A stretch of DNA of 13,842 bases, from NCBI GenBank assembly GCA_903866425.1, contig CAIPNN010000310.1, forward strand, positions 1 through 13,842. Direction: 5' to 3'. Each line of letters begins with the position of its first letter. Position 1 is the first letter of the stretch. Origin of the DNA: an uncultured Actinomycetes bacterium. GTDB taxonomy: Bacteria; Actinomycetota; Thermoleophilia; Miltoncostaeales; Miltoncostaeaceae. Positions 1 through 6,040 of this stretch are shown piece after piece. The translations under genes were made by a program, and so were the position numbers. The notes under the pieces are model-generated. The model was not told the origin of the DNA, made no database searches, and saw only the letters and a list, made by a program, of their open reading frames with translations.

Positions 1-26
1 CCGTTGGCGCCGGCGTTGTCACTCAC
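1..26 (-). CDS. Possible 5' end of an unidentified gene (partial, left edge)
   Basis: A GTG codon at 26 to 24 on the minus strand opens a frame that stays open to the window edge and reads V-S-D-N-A-G-A-N. A purine-rich GGGGAG (minus strand, plus positions 34-39) lies 7 nt upstream and is a good Shine-Dalgarno match. A TACACT box (plus 58-63) further upstream could be its -10. The gene would be co-oriented with, and about 70 bp downstream of, the RpiR-type regulator. Only eight codons are visible, so the product cannot be named, and an alternative GTG in another frame starts at 22. The call rests on the ribosome-binding site and spacing only. Confidence 0.3.
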
Positions 27-57
27 TCGTGTGCTCCCCTGGATCGAACTGCCGGGG

Positions 58-63
58 AGTGTA
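58..63 (-). promoter_or_regulatory. Possible -10 box (TACACT) for the left-edge gene
   Basis: TACACT on the minus strand fits TANNNT and sits about 31 nt before the candidate GTG at 26, so the message would have a leader carrying the GGGGAG ribosome-binding site. No convincing -35 is seen. The box partly overlaps one arm of a 6-bp inverted repeat (CTCCCC 34-39 / GGGGAG 54-59) that could pair with the ribosome-binding site in RNA. Confidence 0.25.
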
Positions 64-96
64 GAACGGCGCGGCGCGGTCTGGAGTTACTACGAA

Positions 97-894
97 CTAC
101 GCAGCCGACAGCGTGCGGCGCAGGCTCGGCTGTGCCGCCAGTGCCTGGGCAAGCGCCTGCGACACGGCGACGAACGCCGTGAGACTCGGCTCGCCCCCGC
201 GCTCCTCTGCGGGGATCACCCGCACGTGCGGCGCACGCGCAGCACCGGACAGGCTCGAGTCGACCAGCGCCACGGCGGGTGCGTTGGCAGCACGCGCCGC
301 GGACACGGCGTATTCGGCCACGCGGGTGTCCTTGCCCACCGACACGGCGATGAGGCCGCCGCCACGGGCGAGCGCACCAAGACGCATGCGGATGCGCGGC
401 TCAACGGAATCGACCACGAGCACCTCACGTCCTGCACGCGCGAGGCGCTCCTCGAGCAGTGCCAGCACCGGACGCGCGGCGGCATCGCCGGCGATCACGA
501 TGGGCTGAAGACCGGCGAGCGCCGTGGCAAGCGGGAGAACGCCATCGGCGCCAAGGCGGGCGGCGGCGTCTTCAAGGGCGAGGCGATCGGAATCGAGCAC
601 CTGCACGCGGTCGCGCGATGGGCTTCCGCCGACGGCGCGCACGCCAAGGCCGGGCCGGTGAGCCTGGCGCACGGTGCGCTGCAGTTCCGGGTAGCCGGCG
701 TAGCCGAGCGCCTGAGCGAACCGCACCACCGTGGCGGGGCTGCAGTGCGCGGCATGGGCCACCTCGTGCGCCGACACCAGCGGCAGCTCTGCGAGGTGAT
801 CGATCAGGTACCTGGCAAGGGACTTCTGCGCCGGGCTGAACCGGTCGTAATCCCTGCGGAGGACCTCTGCGAGTTCATTTGCGTCAGGTGGCAC
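97..894 (-). CDS. RpiR/MurR-family transcriptional regulator (HTH + SIS)
   Basis: This is a 265-residue regulator of the RpiR type, a family that usually senses phosphosugars and controls sugar or amino-sugar catabolism. Residues about 10-85 form the HTH_6 domain, including the family-typical recognition segment SPATVVRFAQALGYAGYPEL. Residues about 120-235 look like a SIS (sugar isomerase) domain with alternating hydrophobic strands and helices. The SIS phosphate-binding loops are divergent: GDAAARP and SVGKDTR stand where G-x-G-S and S-x-S-G-x-T are expected, so the ligand is uncertain. I chose the GTG at 894 because the HTH begins right after it; the open frame runs to 1065, but that part is low-complexity and lies over the divergent gene's start. 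It is divergent from the secreted repeat protein at 997 and co-oriented with a gene off the left edge. Family is confident, ligand unknown. Confidence 0.85.
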   Translation of the reverse strand: MPPDANELAEVLRRDYDRFSPAQKSLARYLIDHLAELPLVSAHEVAHAAHCSPATVVRFAQALGYAGYPELQRTVRQAHRPGLGVRAVGGSPSRDRVQVLDSDRLALEDAAARLGADGVLPLATALAGLQPIVIAGDAAARPVLALLEERLARAGREVLVVDSVEPRIRMRLGALARGGGLIAVSVGKDTRVAEYAVSAARAANAPAVALVDSSLSGAARAPHVRVIPAEERGGEPSLTAFVAVSQALAQALAAQPSLRRTLSAA

Positions 895-984
895 GTGCGG
901 TTGTTTCGACAGATCACGGCCCGACCCTTCCCGCTGGCCCGAACCCTTGTGACCGCCAGCGTGGACAATGCGCGCCCAGCCGGG

Positions 985-990
985 CACCAT
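985..990 (+). promoter_or_regulatory. Weak -10-like box CACCAT, 6 nt before the GTG of the secreted repeat protein
   Basis: CACCAT keeps the A at position 2 and T at position 6 of TANNNT but lacks the first T. It lies 6 nt before GTG 997, the same geometry as the clearer boxes elsewhere in this window (compare TACCAT before ctaA). The 102-bp divergent gap 895-996 contains no TA step at all, so no exact TANNNT exists in it on either strand. GACAAT at 964-969 is the other possible -10. Confidence 0.3.
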
Positions 991-996
991 GGTCGC

Positions 997-2571
997 GTGA
1001 ACCGCACCGCCCTCACCCTCCTCGCACTCGCCGCACTGCCCTCCGGTGCGCTCGGTGCCACGCAATGGCTGCCGCAGTCGGTGGTCGCGCCGCAGGCCCG
1101 GGGCACCGGTGGGCCCTCAGTGGCGGGCACCGATGACGGTCGTGCAATCGCCGCGTGGGCCACGCCCACCGGAGTGGTCATCACGCTGCGCACCCCCGGC
1201 GGGCCGTGGTACGCACCCACGCGTATTCCCGGCAGCACCCGGGGGGCCACGCAGGTATCAGCATCGATGACCACCGGCGGTGCGGCAGCCGTCACCTGGG
1301 TGGCAGGAGGACGGGTGCGCATGAGCCTGCGCCCGGCACGCAAGCGATTTCTGCCCGCCGCCACCGTCTCCGCCAGCGGCGCGGTTGCGGCGACACCCGT
1401 GGTGTCGCTGGGCGGCCCCTGCACCGCCATTCTCGCGTGGGCATCAGAGCCCGCACGCGGGGGTGCGTCATCCATCCAGTCGGCATGCAGCGACGCATCG
1501 GGCCGCGTACGTGCACCCCGTGCGGTCTCAGCCGCTGACGACGACGCCTTCACACCCACGGTGGCATCGTCGCGCGGCACGTCGGTGATTGTGTGGCGCA
1601 GCGACGTGGGCGGTCAGCACCGGGTCCGTGCAGCCGTGCGGCAGCGCGACGGAAGCTTCAGCACCCCGGCCGATGTCTCAGGCAGCTCGACGAGCGTGTT
1701 CGTCGACCCGGCCGTCGCCGTCAGTCGCGCGGGCGATGCAATCGCCACGTGGACCCTTGGGCGCGGCAACGACCTCATCGCACAGGCGGCCACGTTGCCA
1801 GCCGGGGGTGTCTGGTCGCGCCCCGACGACCTGTCACGCACCGGTGGGCTCGCGCGCGGCACACAGATCGCCATTGATCAGGCAGGGGACGCGGTGGCCA
1901 CCTGGGCGCGCGCAGGCGCGGTGCAGGCAGCAACCCGCACCGCGGGTCAGGCCTGGGGCCCGCCGGCCGACCTCTCCGATTCATCTGCCACCGCTGGGTC
2001 ACCGCGCCTCTCGGTGAGCGCATCGGGTGCCGCACTCGTCACGTGGCCAGCGGCCGCGGGCGGCGCATATGTGGTGCAGGCCGCCCTCCGCCGGGCCGAT
2101 GGTCCGTTTGGTGCCCCCGCCACCATCTCCGATGCCCATTTCCCGGCCATCGCCCCGCAGGGGGTCATCGGCAACGACGGAATCGCGCCCGTGGTGTGGC
2201 AGTGGGCCGAGCCCACAACCGATCCATCTCTGGCGCTCGCCGGCGTGAGCGCGGCCACCGGCTTTGCCGGATCCGACCAGCCCGGACCCGCAGTTCTCGT
2301 CGACCTCCGCGCACGGCCCGCCACCGTGCAGGTTGGGCGCCGTATCAGTGTCACCTTCGGGCTTTCGCAGCCATCGCGCGTGCGCCTGGCGGTCACCCCG
2401 GCGAAGGGTGGGCGCGAATCAGGGGCACTCACCGTGAGCGGTGCCGACGGCGCCAACACCATCACGCTCGAGGGCGGGCTGGGTGGCGCATCGCTCGGAC
2501 GCGGGCGCTGGCGTATCACTGCCACGCCGCGTGGTGGCACCCCGCGGTCGCTCGTCCTCGCAGTTCGCTGA
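997..2571 (+). CDS. Secreted eight-repeat (propeller-like) protein with Thermoleophilia-type C-terminal domain
   Basis: This is a 524-residue exported protein of unknown role. Residues 1-21 form a signal peptide (N-R near the start, leucine/alanine core, LGA before a likely cleavage). Residues about 39-425 hold eight imperfect repeats of 47-52 residues. Each has a small/hydrophobic strand, D/S-x-x-G-x-A-h-h-x-W, a second strand (often V-Q-A-A) and a G-x-W/F-x-x-P-x-x-h-S segment. The anchoring tryptophans are W54, W101, W148, W200, W252, W303, W350 and W401. This spacing suggests a beta-propeller-like fold. Cys142 and Cys164 in repeat 3 may form a disulfide. Residues about 436-524 are a separate all-beta domain (FGLS, GGR, GGLGGASLGRGRWRI) that I associate with secreted Solirubrobacterales proteins. 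The start is GTG 997; the frame remains open upstream only as antisense of the regulator. Function could be carbohydrate or surface binding, but nothing catalytic is visible. Confidence 0.8.
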   Translation: MNRTALTLLALAALPSGALGATQWLPQSVVAPQARGTGGPSVAGTDDGRAIAAWATPTGVVITLRTPGGPWYAPTRIPGSTRGATQVSASMTTGGAAAVTWVAGGRVRMSLRPARKRFLPAATVSASGAVAATPVVSLGGPCTAILAWASEPARGGASSIQSACSDASGRVRAPRAVSAADDDAFTPTVASSRGTSVIVWRSDVGGQHRVRAAVRQRDGSFSTPADVSGSSTSVFVDPAVAVSRAGDAIATWTLGRGNDLIAQAATLPAGGVWSRPDDLSRTGGLARGTQIAIDQAGDAVATWARAGAVQAATRTAGQAWGPPADLSDSSATAGSPRLSVSASGAALVTWPAAAGGAYVVQAALRRADGPFGAPATISDAHFPAIAPQGVIGNDGIAPVVWQWAEPTTDPSLALAGVSAATGFAGSDQPGPAVLVDLRARPATVQVGRRISVTFGLSQPSRVRLAVTPAKGGRESGALTVSGADGANTITLEGGLGGASLGRGRWRITATPRGGTPRSLVLAVR

Positions 2572-2577
2572 CCCGGG

Positions 2578-2583
2578 TAGAGT
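2578..2583 (+). promoter_or_regulatory. -10 box TAGAGT, 7 nt before GTG 2591
   Basis: TAGAGT fits TANNNT. It begins 6 nt after the stop codon of the secreted repeat protein and ends 7 nt before GTG 2591, so transcription would start at or next to the start codon (leaderless). No -35 match is seen at the expected distance, which lies inside the upstream gene. Confidence 0.5.
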
Positions 2584-2590
2584 GCCCGCC

Positions 2591-3088
2591 GTGCCCACCG
2601 CCGCCCCGATCACGCGTGACCTCACCATTGATGGCTTCGGCCTCGCCGCTGTTGGGGTCATCGGCCTTGTCGCATCAATCGTCGTGGTGGGTGGTAACGC
2701 CACCCGGGTCATCGTGCCGTGGATCATCGTGCTGCTGGTGCTGGGTCTCGCCCAGGTGGTCATCGGTGGCGGCTGGCTGCGCAATGCCGTTCAGGATGCC
2801 CCGGACGCGCCGGATGACCTGGTGATCGAAGCGCCGGGCATTCAGACACGGCGGGCGGTCACGCCCACGATCGTCGGCGCGGTGCTGCTCGTGCTGGCAC
2901 TCCTGGTGGTGCCCCCGTTTGCGCCCATCGTGGCGGGGCTCGCCGCGGGCGCGGCTGCCACCGATCTCCGCTCCCGTCAGTGGATCAGTGCCGACGAGCG
3001 GGCGCAGGGCATCACCCTGCTGCGCGAGACCACCCCGCTGCCCTTCGCCACGTCGCGCAAGCGTCTGTGGGTGCGCCCCACCGACTGA
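2591..3088 (+). CDS. Small multi-pass membrane protein, unknown function
   Basis: This is a 165-residue hydrophobic protein that I do not recognise. Predicted membrane segments lie at about residues 16-35, 39-60 and 96-125; the last is long enough, with a PPFAP break, to be two helices. A hydrophilic loop rich in D/P (DAPDAPDD) separates the second and third segments. The C-terminal 40 residues are polar (DLRSRQWISADERAQ) and probably cytosolic. GTG 2591 is preferred over the in-frame GTG 2582 because the latter overlaps the -10 box. It follows the secreted repeat protein by 19 bp but seems to have its own promoter, and it ends 6 bp before the convergent xseB stop. Confidence 0.65.
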   Translation: MPTAAPITRDLTIDGFGLAAVGVIGLVASIVVVGGNATRVIVPWIIVLLVLGLAQVVIGGGWLRNAVQDAPDAPDDLVIEAPGIQTRRAVTPTIVGAVLLVLALLVVPPFAPIVAGLAAGAAATDLRSRQWISADERAQGITLLRETTPLPFATSRKRLWVRPTD

Positions 3089-3098
3089 CCGCCGTCAG
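3085..3098. repeat. 5-bp inverted repeat spanning two convergent stop codons
   Basis: CTGAC (3085-3089) and GTCAG (3094-3098) are perfect complements around a 4-nt CGCC loop. The TGA of the membrane-protein gene is in the left arm and the TGA of xseB is in the right arm. It is the only hairpin between the two converging transcripts. It has no T-tract, so a terminator role is only a possibility. Confidence 0.35.
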
Positions 3099-3367
3099 GC
3101 GTCGTCGCGCGGCGCAGCAGGTGATCCATCGGCGGTAAGTTCTTCGATCTGGGCACTGATGCCGTCGAGTGTGGCCTCGCACCAGCGCTCGAGCGCGGCG
3201 CCCCGGCGGAACAGCACGACCGCCTCCTCAAGCCCAACATCACCGGCCTCGAGCGCGTCGACACAGCGCTCCAGTTCGGCAATGGCATGCTCAAACGATG
3301 TGCCGTCAGGCACGTCGTCCGCCGTGGTGATGACGACCGCTTCAAGCGGCCCCGGGTCGTCACTCAT
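3095..3367 (-). CDS. xseB: Exodeoxyribonuclease VII small subunit
   Basis: This 90-residue protein is the small subunit of exonuclease VII, which degrades single-stranded DNA into acid-soluble oligonucleotides together with XseA. The XseB core spans about residues 24-80: SFEHAIAELERCVDALEAG, then G-L-E-E-A-V-x-L-F-R-R-G, then a helix ending in IEELTADG. This is the usual two-helix hairpin, with short polar extensions at both ends. The start ATG at 3367 overlaps the xseA stop as ATGA, and AGGAGG lies just upstream inside the xseA coding region, so translation is coupled and the two subunits are made together. This is the clearest Shine-Dalgarno site in the window. Confidence 0.93.
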   Translation of the reverse strand: MSDDPGPLEAVVITTADDVPDGTSFEHAIAELERCVDALEAGDVGLEEAVVLFRRGAALERWCEATLDGISAQIEELTADGSPAAPRDDA

Positions 3368-4659
3368 GCATCCTCCTCGTCGGCCCGCACCAGCGCGGGC
3401 ACCGTTCCGTCGGCAAAGGTGAGCGTCACATCGTCGGCCCTGCGCGCGGCGGCAGCAGAGGTGACCGCGCGACCAGCGGCGTCACGCACGAGCGCAAAGC
3501 CCTCGGCCAGGGGACGCTCGGGGTCGCGACCACTGAGGCGGGCGCCCAGCACACGCAGGCGCGCGGCAGCAGACCCAGGCAGCACCTCACCCACGCGGCG
3601 GCGTCGGGCAGCAATGCCTGCCAGATCACGGGCGGGGGTCACAGCGGCGTCGCGCACCTCGCGCCGGAGTCGCACCCCCAGTGCCTGTGCGCGATCACGT
3701 GGTCGGCGGACCACGGCCTCGTGCGGCCGGGTGAGCCCCGGCCGCGATGCAACCAGCACCAGCTCGCGCCGTGCGCGCTCGGCAACACGGCGGGTGGCGC
3801 CCGTCAGGCGACGGCTCACGGCCCTGAGGTCTTCGTCGATGTCGGCCCGGTCGGGAACCACGAGGTCGGCGGCAGCCGTTGGCGTTGCGCCAGTGGCGTC
3901 GGCCGCAAGGCACGCGAGGGTCACATCCGGCTGATGCCCGATGCCCGCCACCACCGGTGTGGCGGTTGCGCGAATCGCGCGGGCAAGCGCCTCGTCGCTG
4001 AACGGCAGCAGATCCTGCAACGAGCCCCCGCCGCGGGCGATCATGATGACGTCCACGCGGGGGTCGGCATCGAGCAGTGCCAGCGCGCGCATCACCTCGT
4101 CGGCGCACGCTGCGCCCTGCATGGCCGCCTGCACCACCACCACCGGAACGGGCAGGCGCGATTCGATGCGCCGCAGCACGTCTGCACGTGCCGCGCCGGC
4201 GCGGGCTGTGATGAGTCCCACCGCGCGGGGCACGAGTGGCAGCGGGCGCTTCAGCGCAGCGTCGAATACGCCCTCCTCGGCCAGGCGACGACGACGCTCC
4301 TCGATGGCCCGGAGAATCTCGCCCTCACCGGCAGGCTCGATGCGGTGGAGCCGCACGATGAGCCGCCCGTCGCGTCGCGAGAACTCGGGGCGGGCCACCG
4401 CCTCGATCACATCACCGTCGGCAAGGGCGTAGCCCGCACCCACATCCGTCGCCCAGGCAAAGCAGTCGATGCGGGCATCGGCGTCATCGCGAGGGTCCTC
4501 AAGGCGAAACCAGAACATGCGGTCGCCGCGGCCCGAGCGCAGGTTCACCACCTCTCCCCGCACGCGCACCACCCGGGTGTGCTCGCCGATCACACGCTCG
4601 AGCGCCGTGACCACTTCGTCAACCTCAAATACCCGCCCGGTTCCGGCCTCGGTGGTCAT
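3364..4659 (-). CDS. xseA: Exodeoxyribonuclease VII large subunit
   Basis: This 431-residue protein is the catalytic large subunit of exonuclease VII (cytoplasm; single-strand DNA degradation in repair and recombination). Residues about 8-110 form the N-terminal OB-fold (VRVRGEVVNLR). The nuclease domain holds the four residues that match the E. coli catalytic set by spacing: D160 (ARADVLRRI), R209 (ARGGGSLQDL), H242 and D245 (GHQPDVTLA). The usual GHETD reads GHQPD here, keeping both catalytic positions. Residues about 270-370 are a long, arginine-rich coiled-coil region, and the end (PLAEGFALVRDAAG...FADGTVPALV) is the typical C-terminal tail. The ATG at 4659 starts directly before the OB fold. 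It is coupled to xseB by ATGA and lies 34 bp after copCD on the same strand, with its own possible promoter. Confidence 0.95.
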   Translation of the reverse strand: MTTEAGTGRVFEVDEVVTALERVIGEHTRVVRVRGEVVNLRSGRGDRMFWFRLEDPRDDADARIDCFAWATDVGAGYALADGDVIEAVARPEFSRRDGRLIVRLHRIEPAGEGEILRAIEERRRRLAEEGVFDAALKRPLPLVPRAVGLITARAGAARADVLRRIESRLPVPVVVVQAAMQGAACADEVMRALALLDADPRVDVIMIARGGGSLQDLLPFSDEALARAIRATATPVVAGIGHQPDVTLACLAADATGATPTAAADLVVPDRADIDEDLRAVSRRLTGATRRVAERARRELVLVASRPGLTRPHEAVVRRPRDRAQALGVRLRREVRDAAVTPARDLAGIAARRRRVGEVLPGSAAARLRVLGARLSGRDPERPLAEGFALVRDAAGRAVTSAAAARRADDVTLTFADGTVPALVRADEEDA

Positions 4660-4661
4660 GA

Positions 4662-4679
4662 GGCGATGATCGCATCGCC
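4662..4679. repeat. 6-bp inverted repeat upstream of xseA
   Basis: GGCGAT (4662-4667) and ATCGCC (4674-4679) are perfect complements separated by 6 nt. The repeat fills half of the 34-bp gap between copCD and xseA and overlaps the candidate -10 of xseA. It could be an operator, or a weak hairpin at the end of the mntH-copCD transcript; there is no T-tract. Confidence 0.35.
4666..4671 (-). promoter_or_regulatory. Possible -10 box GATCAT, 6 nt before xseA ATG
   Basis: GATCAT on the minus strand matches TANNNT except for the first base and ends 6 nt before ATG 4659. The spacing equals that of the stronger boxes in the window. It would let xseAB be transcribed independently of mntH-copCD. Confidence 0.3.
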
Positions 4680-4693
4680 CCCCGACGTCAGGG

Positions 4694-6040
4694 CTACAGC
4701 GGGGGCGGAATCGATACCAGCACCGCCACGGACACCATCACGAGGGCGGCGAGCACGACCTCGGCACGAATACTCGTGCGAAGCGCCGCGAGTGCGGAGG
4801 CTCCCCCCGGTGAGATGCCCAGTGCATCCCGTTCGAGCCTGGGGTGCAGCGCGAAGCGGTTCCACGCCGCCAGCACCACCATGAGCACGAAGATGGCCAG
4901 TTTGACCATGAGGACCACGCCGTACGACGTGGTCCAGAGCGCATCGAACGACGGCAACTCGGCCAGTGCGCGGTACACGCCGGTGACCACCAGCACAACA
5001 ACCGCCACCACCGCCAGCGATGAGAACCGCACGATGACCGCCGCCCCCACATGCACCCGGTCCTCGCTGCCCAGCGCACGCAGGAGCGGGACCGCCAGCA
5101 CGGCGAGCATGACCAGACCGCCAAGCCACGCGGCGGTGGCCCAGCTGTGCAGCGCGTTGAATGCCGTGCCGAGGCCCGCATCGGTACCGGTTGCTGCGTG
5201 CCCTGATGCCGCGAGCACCACCACACCGATGGCCGCGGGAATCGCGAGGGCCGCGGTGCGCCCCGTGCCCGGATCGAGCAGCGCCTCGCGGCGGCGAACG
5301 GCAACTGCGATCACGTCGGTGAGTATCGACAGCAGGGCGAGCGCGATCCATGCCGCACCCCAGCGTGTGTCGCCGAGCAGCGTGCCCGCGGCCCCCCAGC
5401 CGATACCGAGCGTGGCCACCTGCGCCACCAATCCGACAACCAGGCCGAGGCCCCATGCCACCTTGAGCCCCCACCAGGTGCGCCACCACGTGCGCACGGG
5501 GGCGGAGGCCACCGCCAGTGCACGCGCACGACGGCCGTCGGCGTCGGTGTCTCCCGGGGGTGCGATGCCACCCGATCGCCAGGCCAGACCCATCACGGCC
5601 CGCCGCGTGAAGGTCATCCCCAGTGTGCCGAGCAGGCCAATGAGCACCAGCAGGCGCGCCAGCACGCCCCACGGGCCGGTTCCATCGGCGCCACGCGGCG
5701 CAAGATCCGGCGCCATGGGCACAGGCGTGCCCACCACGAGGGTGCGGGTACCGGCGATGGCATGCCCATCAGCGGCGAGCACCGACCAGGCCACGCGATA
5801 CGTGCCATTGCCATCGGCCGGCACGGCGATATGGAGCGCCTCAGGGTCTGAAGCCAGCACACGCGCGCGCTCGCTGCGCGCGCCCTGCGGTCCCGCCGCG
5901 GCGCCCCAGGCAAGCGCCTGCTCGATGGGTGTGCCAAACGCCACGCGCACGTCGCGCGGCGGACCGGCTGCTGTGGCCGTGGTTGCGCCAGCGCACACGG
6001 AGAGCGCGACGGCCGCAATGGTGAGCAGTCGCCGCATCAT
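4694..6040 (-). CDS. CopC/CopD fusion-type copper protein (YcnJ-like), CopC part shortened
   Basis: This is a 448-residue membrane protein probably involved in copper uptake or handling. Residues 1-25 are a signal peptide (MMRRLLTIAAVALSV..ATA). Residues about 26-104 are CopC-like: PPRDVRVAFGTP, then GTYRVAWSVLAADGHAIAGTRTL in two parts (79-100) with the DGH histidine (H93). The usual first strand of CopC, which begins with the metal-binding His right after the signal peptide (H-A-x-L-x-x-S-x-P), is absent. From about 123 on there are some eight membrane segments forming CopD: SGHAATG (H281), ALHSWATAAWLGGL (H298), RFSSLAVVAVVVLVVTG, and YGVVLMVKLAIF...AWNRFALHPRL. The start ATG at 6040 overlaps the mntH stop as ATGA; the next codon is also ATG. 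Family is confident; transport direction is not shown. Confidence 0.85.
   Translation of the reverse strand: MMRRLLTIAAVALSVCAGATTATAAGPPRDVRVAFGTPIEQALAWGAAAGPQGARSERARVLASDPEALHIAVPADGNGTYRVAWSVLAADGHAIAGTRTLVVGTPVPMAPDLAPRGADGTGPWGVLARLLVLIGLLGTLGMTFTRRAVMGLAWRSGGIAPPGDTDADGRRARALAVASAPVRTWWRTWWGLKVAWGLGLVVGLVAQVATLGIGWGAAGTLLGDTRWGAAWIALALLSILTDVIAVAVRRREALLDPGTGRTAALAIPAAIGVVVLAASGHAATGTDAGLGTAFNALHSWATAAWLGGLVMLAVLAVPLLRALGSEDRVHVGAAVIVRFSSLAVVAVVVLVVTGVYRALAELPSFDALWTTSYGVVLMVKLAIFVLMVVLAAWNRFALHPRLERDALGISPGGASALAALRTSIRAEVVLAALVMVSVAVLVSIPPPL

Noticed and set aside
34..59. tRNA T-arm-like sequence (TTCGATC in a hairpin, minus strand)
   Set aside because: The flanking 5-bp stem does not pair correctly and there is no acceptor, D or anticodon arm.
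4..996. Upstream extension of the secreted repeat protein frame to 855 residues
   Set aside because: The first 331 codons are the antisense of the RpiR-type regulator, have no domain character, and precede a clear signal peptide at GTG 997.
968..1000. Ten-codon leader ORF ending on the GTG of the repeat protein
   Set aside because: It reads MRAQPGTMVA and overlaps the start as GTGA, but there is no ribosome-binding site and it may be chance; kept as a curiosity only.
895..1065. Longer N-terminus for the RpiR-type regulator
   Set aside because: The added 57 residues are low-complexity, overlap the divergent gene and precede a normal HTH start.
3721..4884. 387-codon plus-strand open frame over xseA
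   Set aside because: It is antisense to xseA, whose catalytic motifs are complete; typical GC-rich shadow frame.
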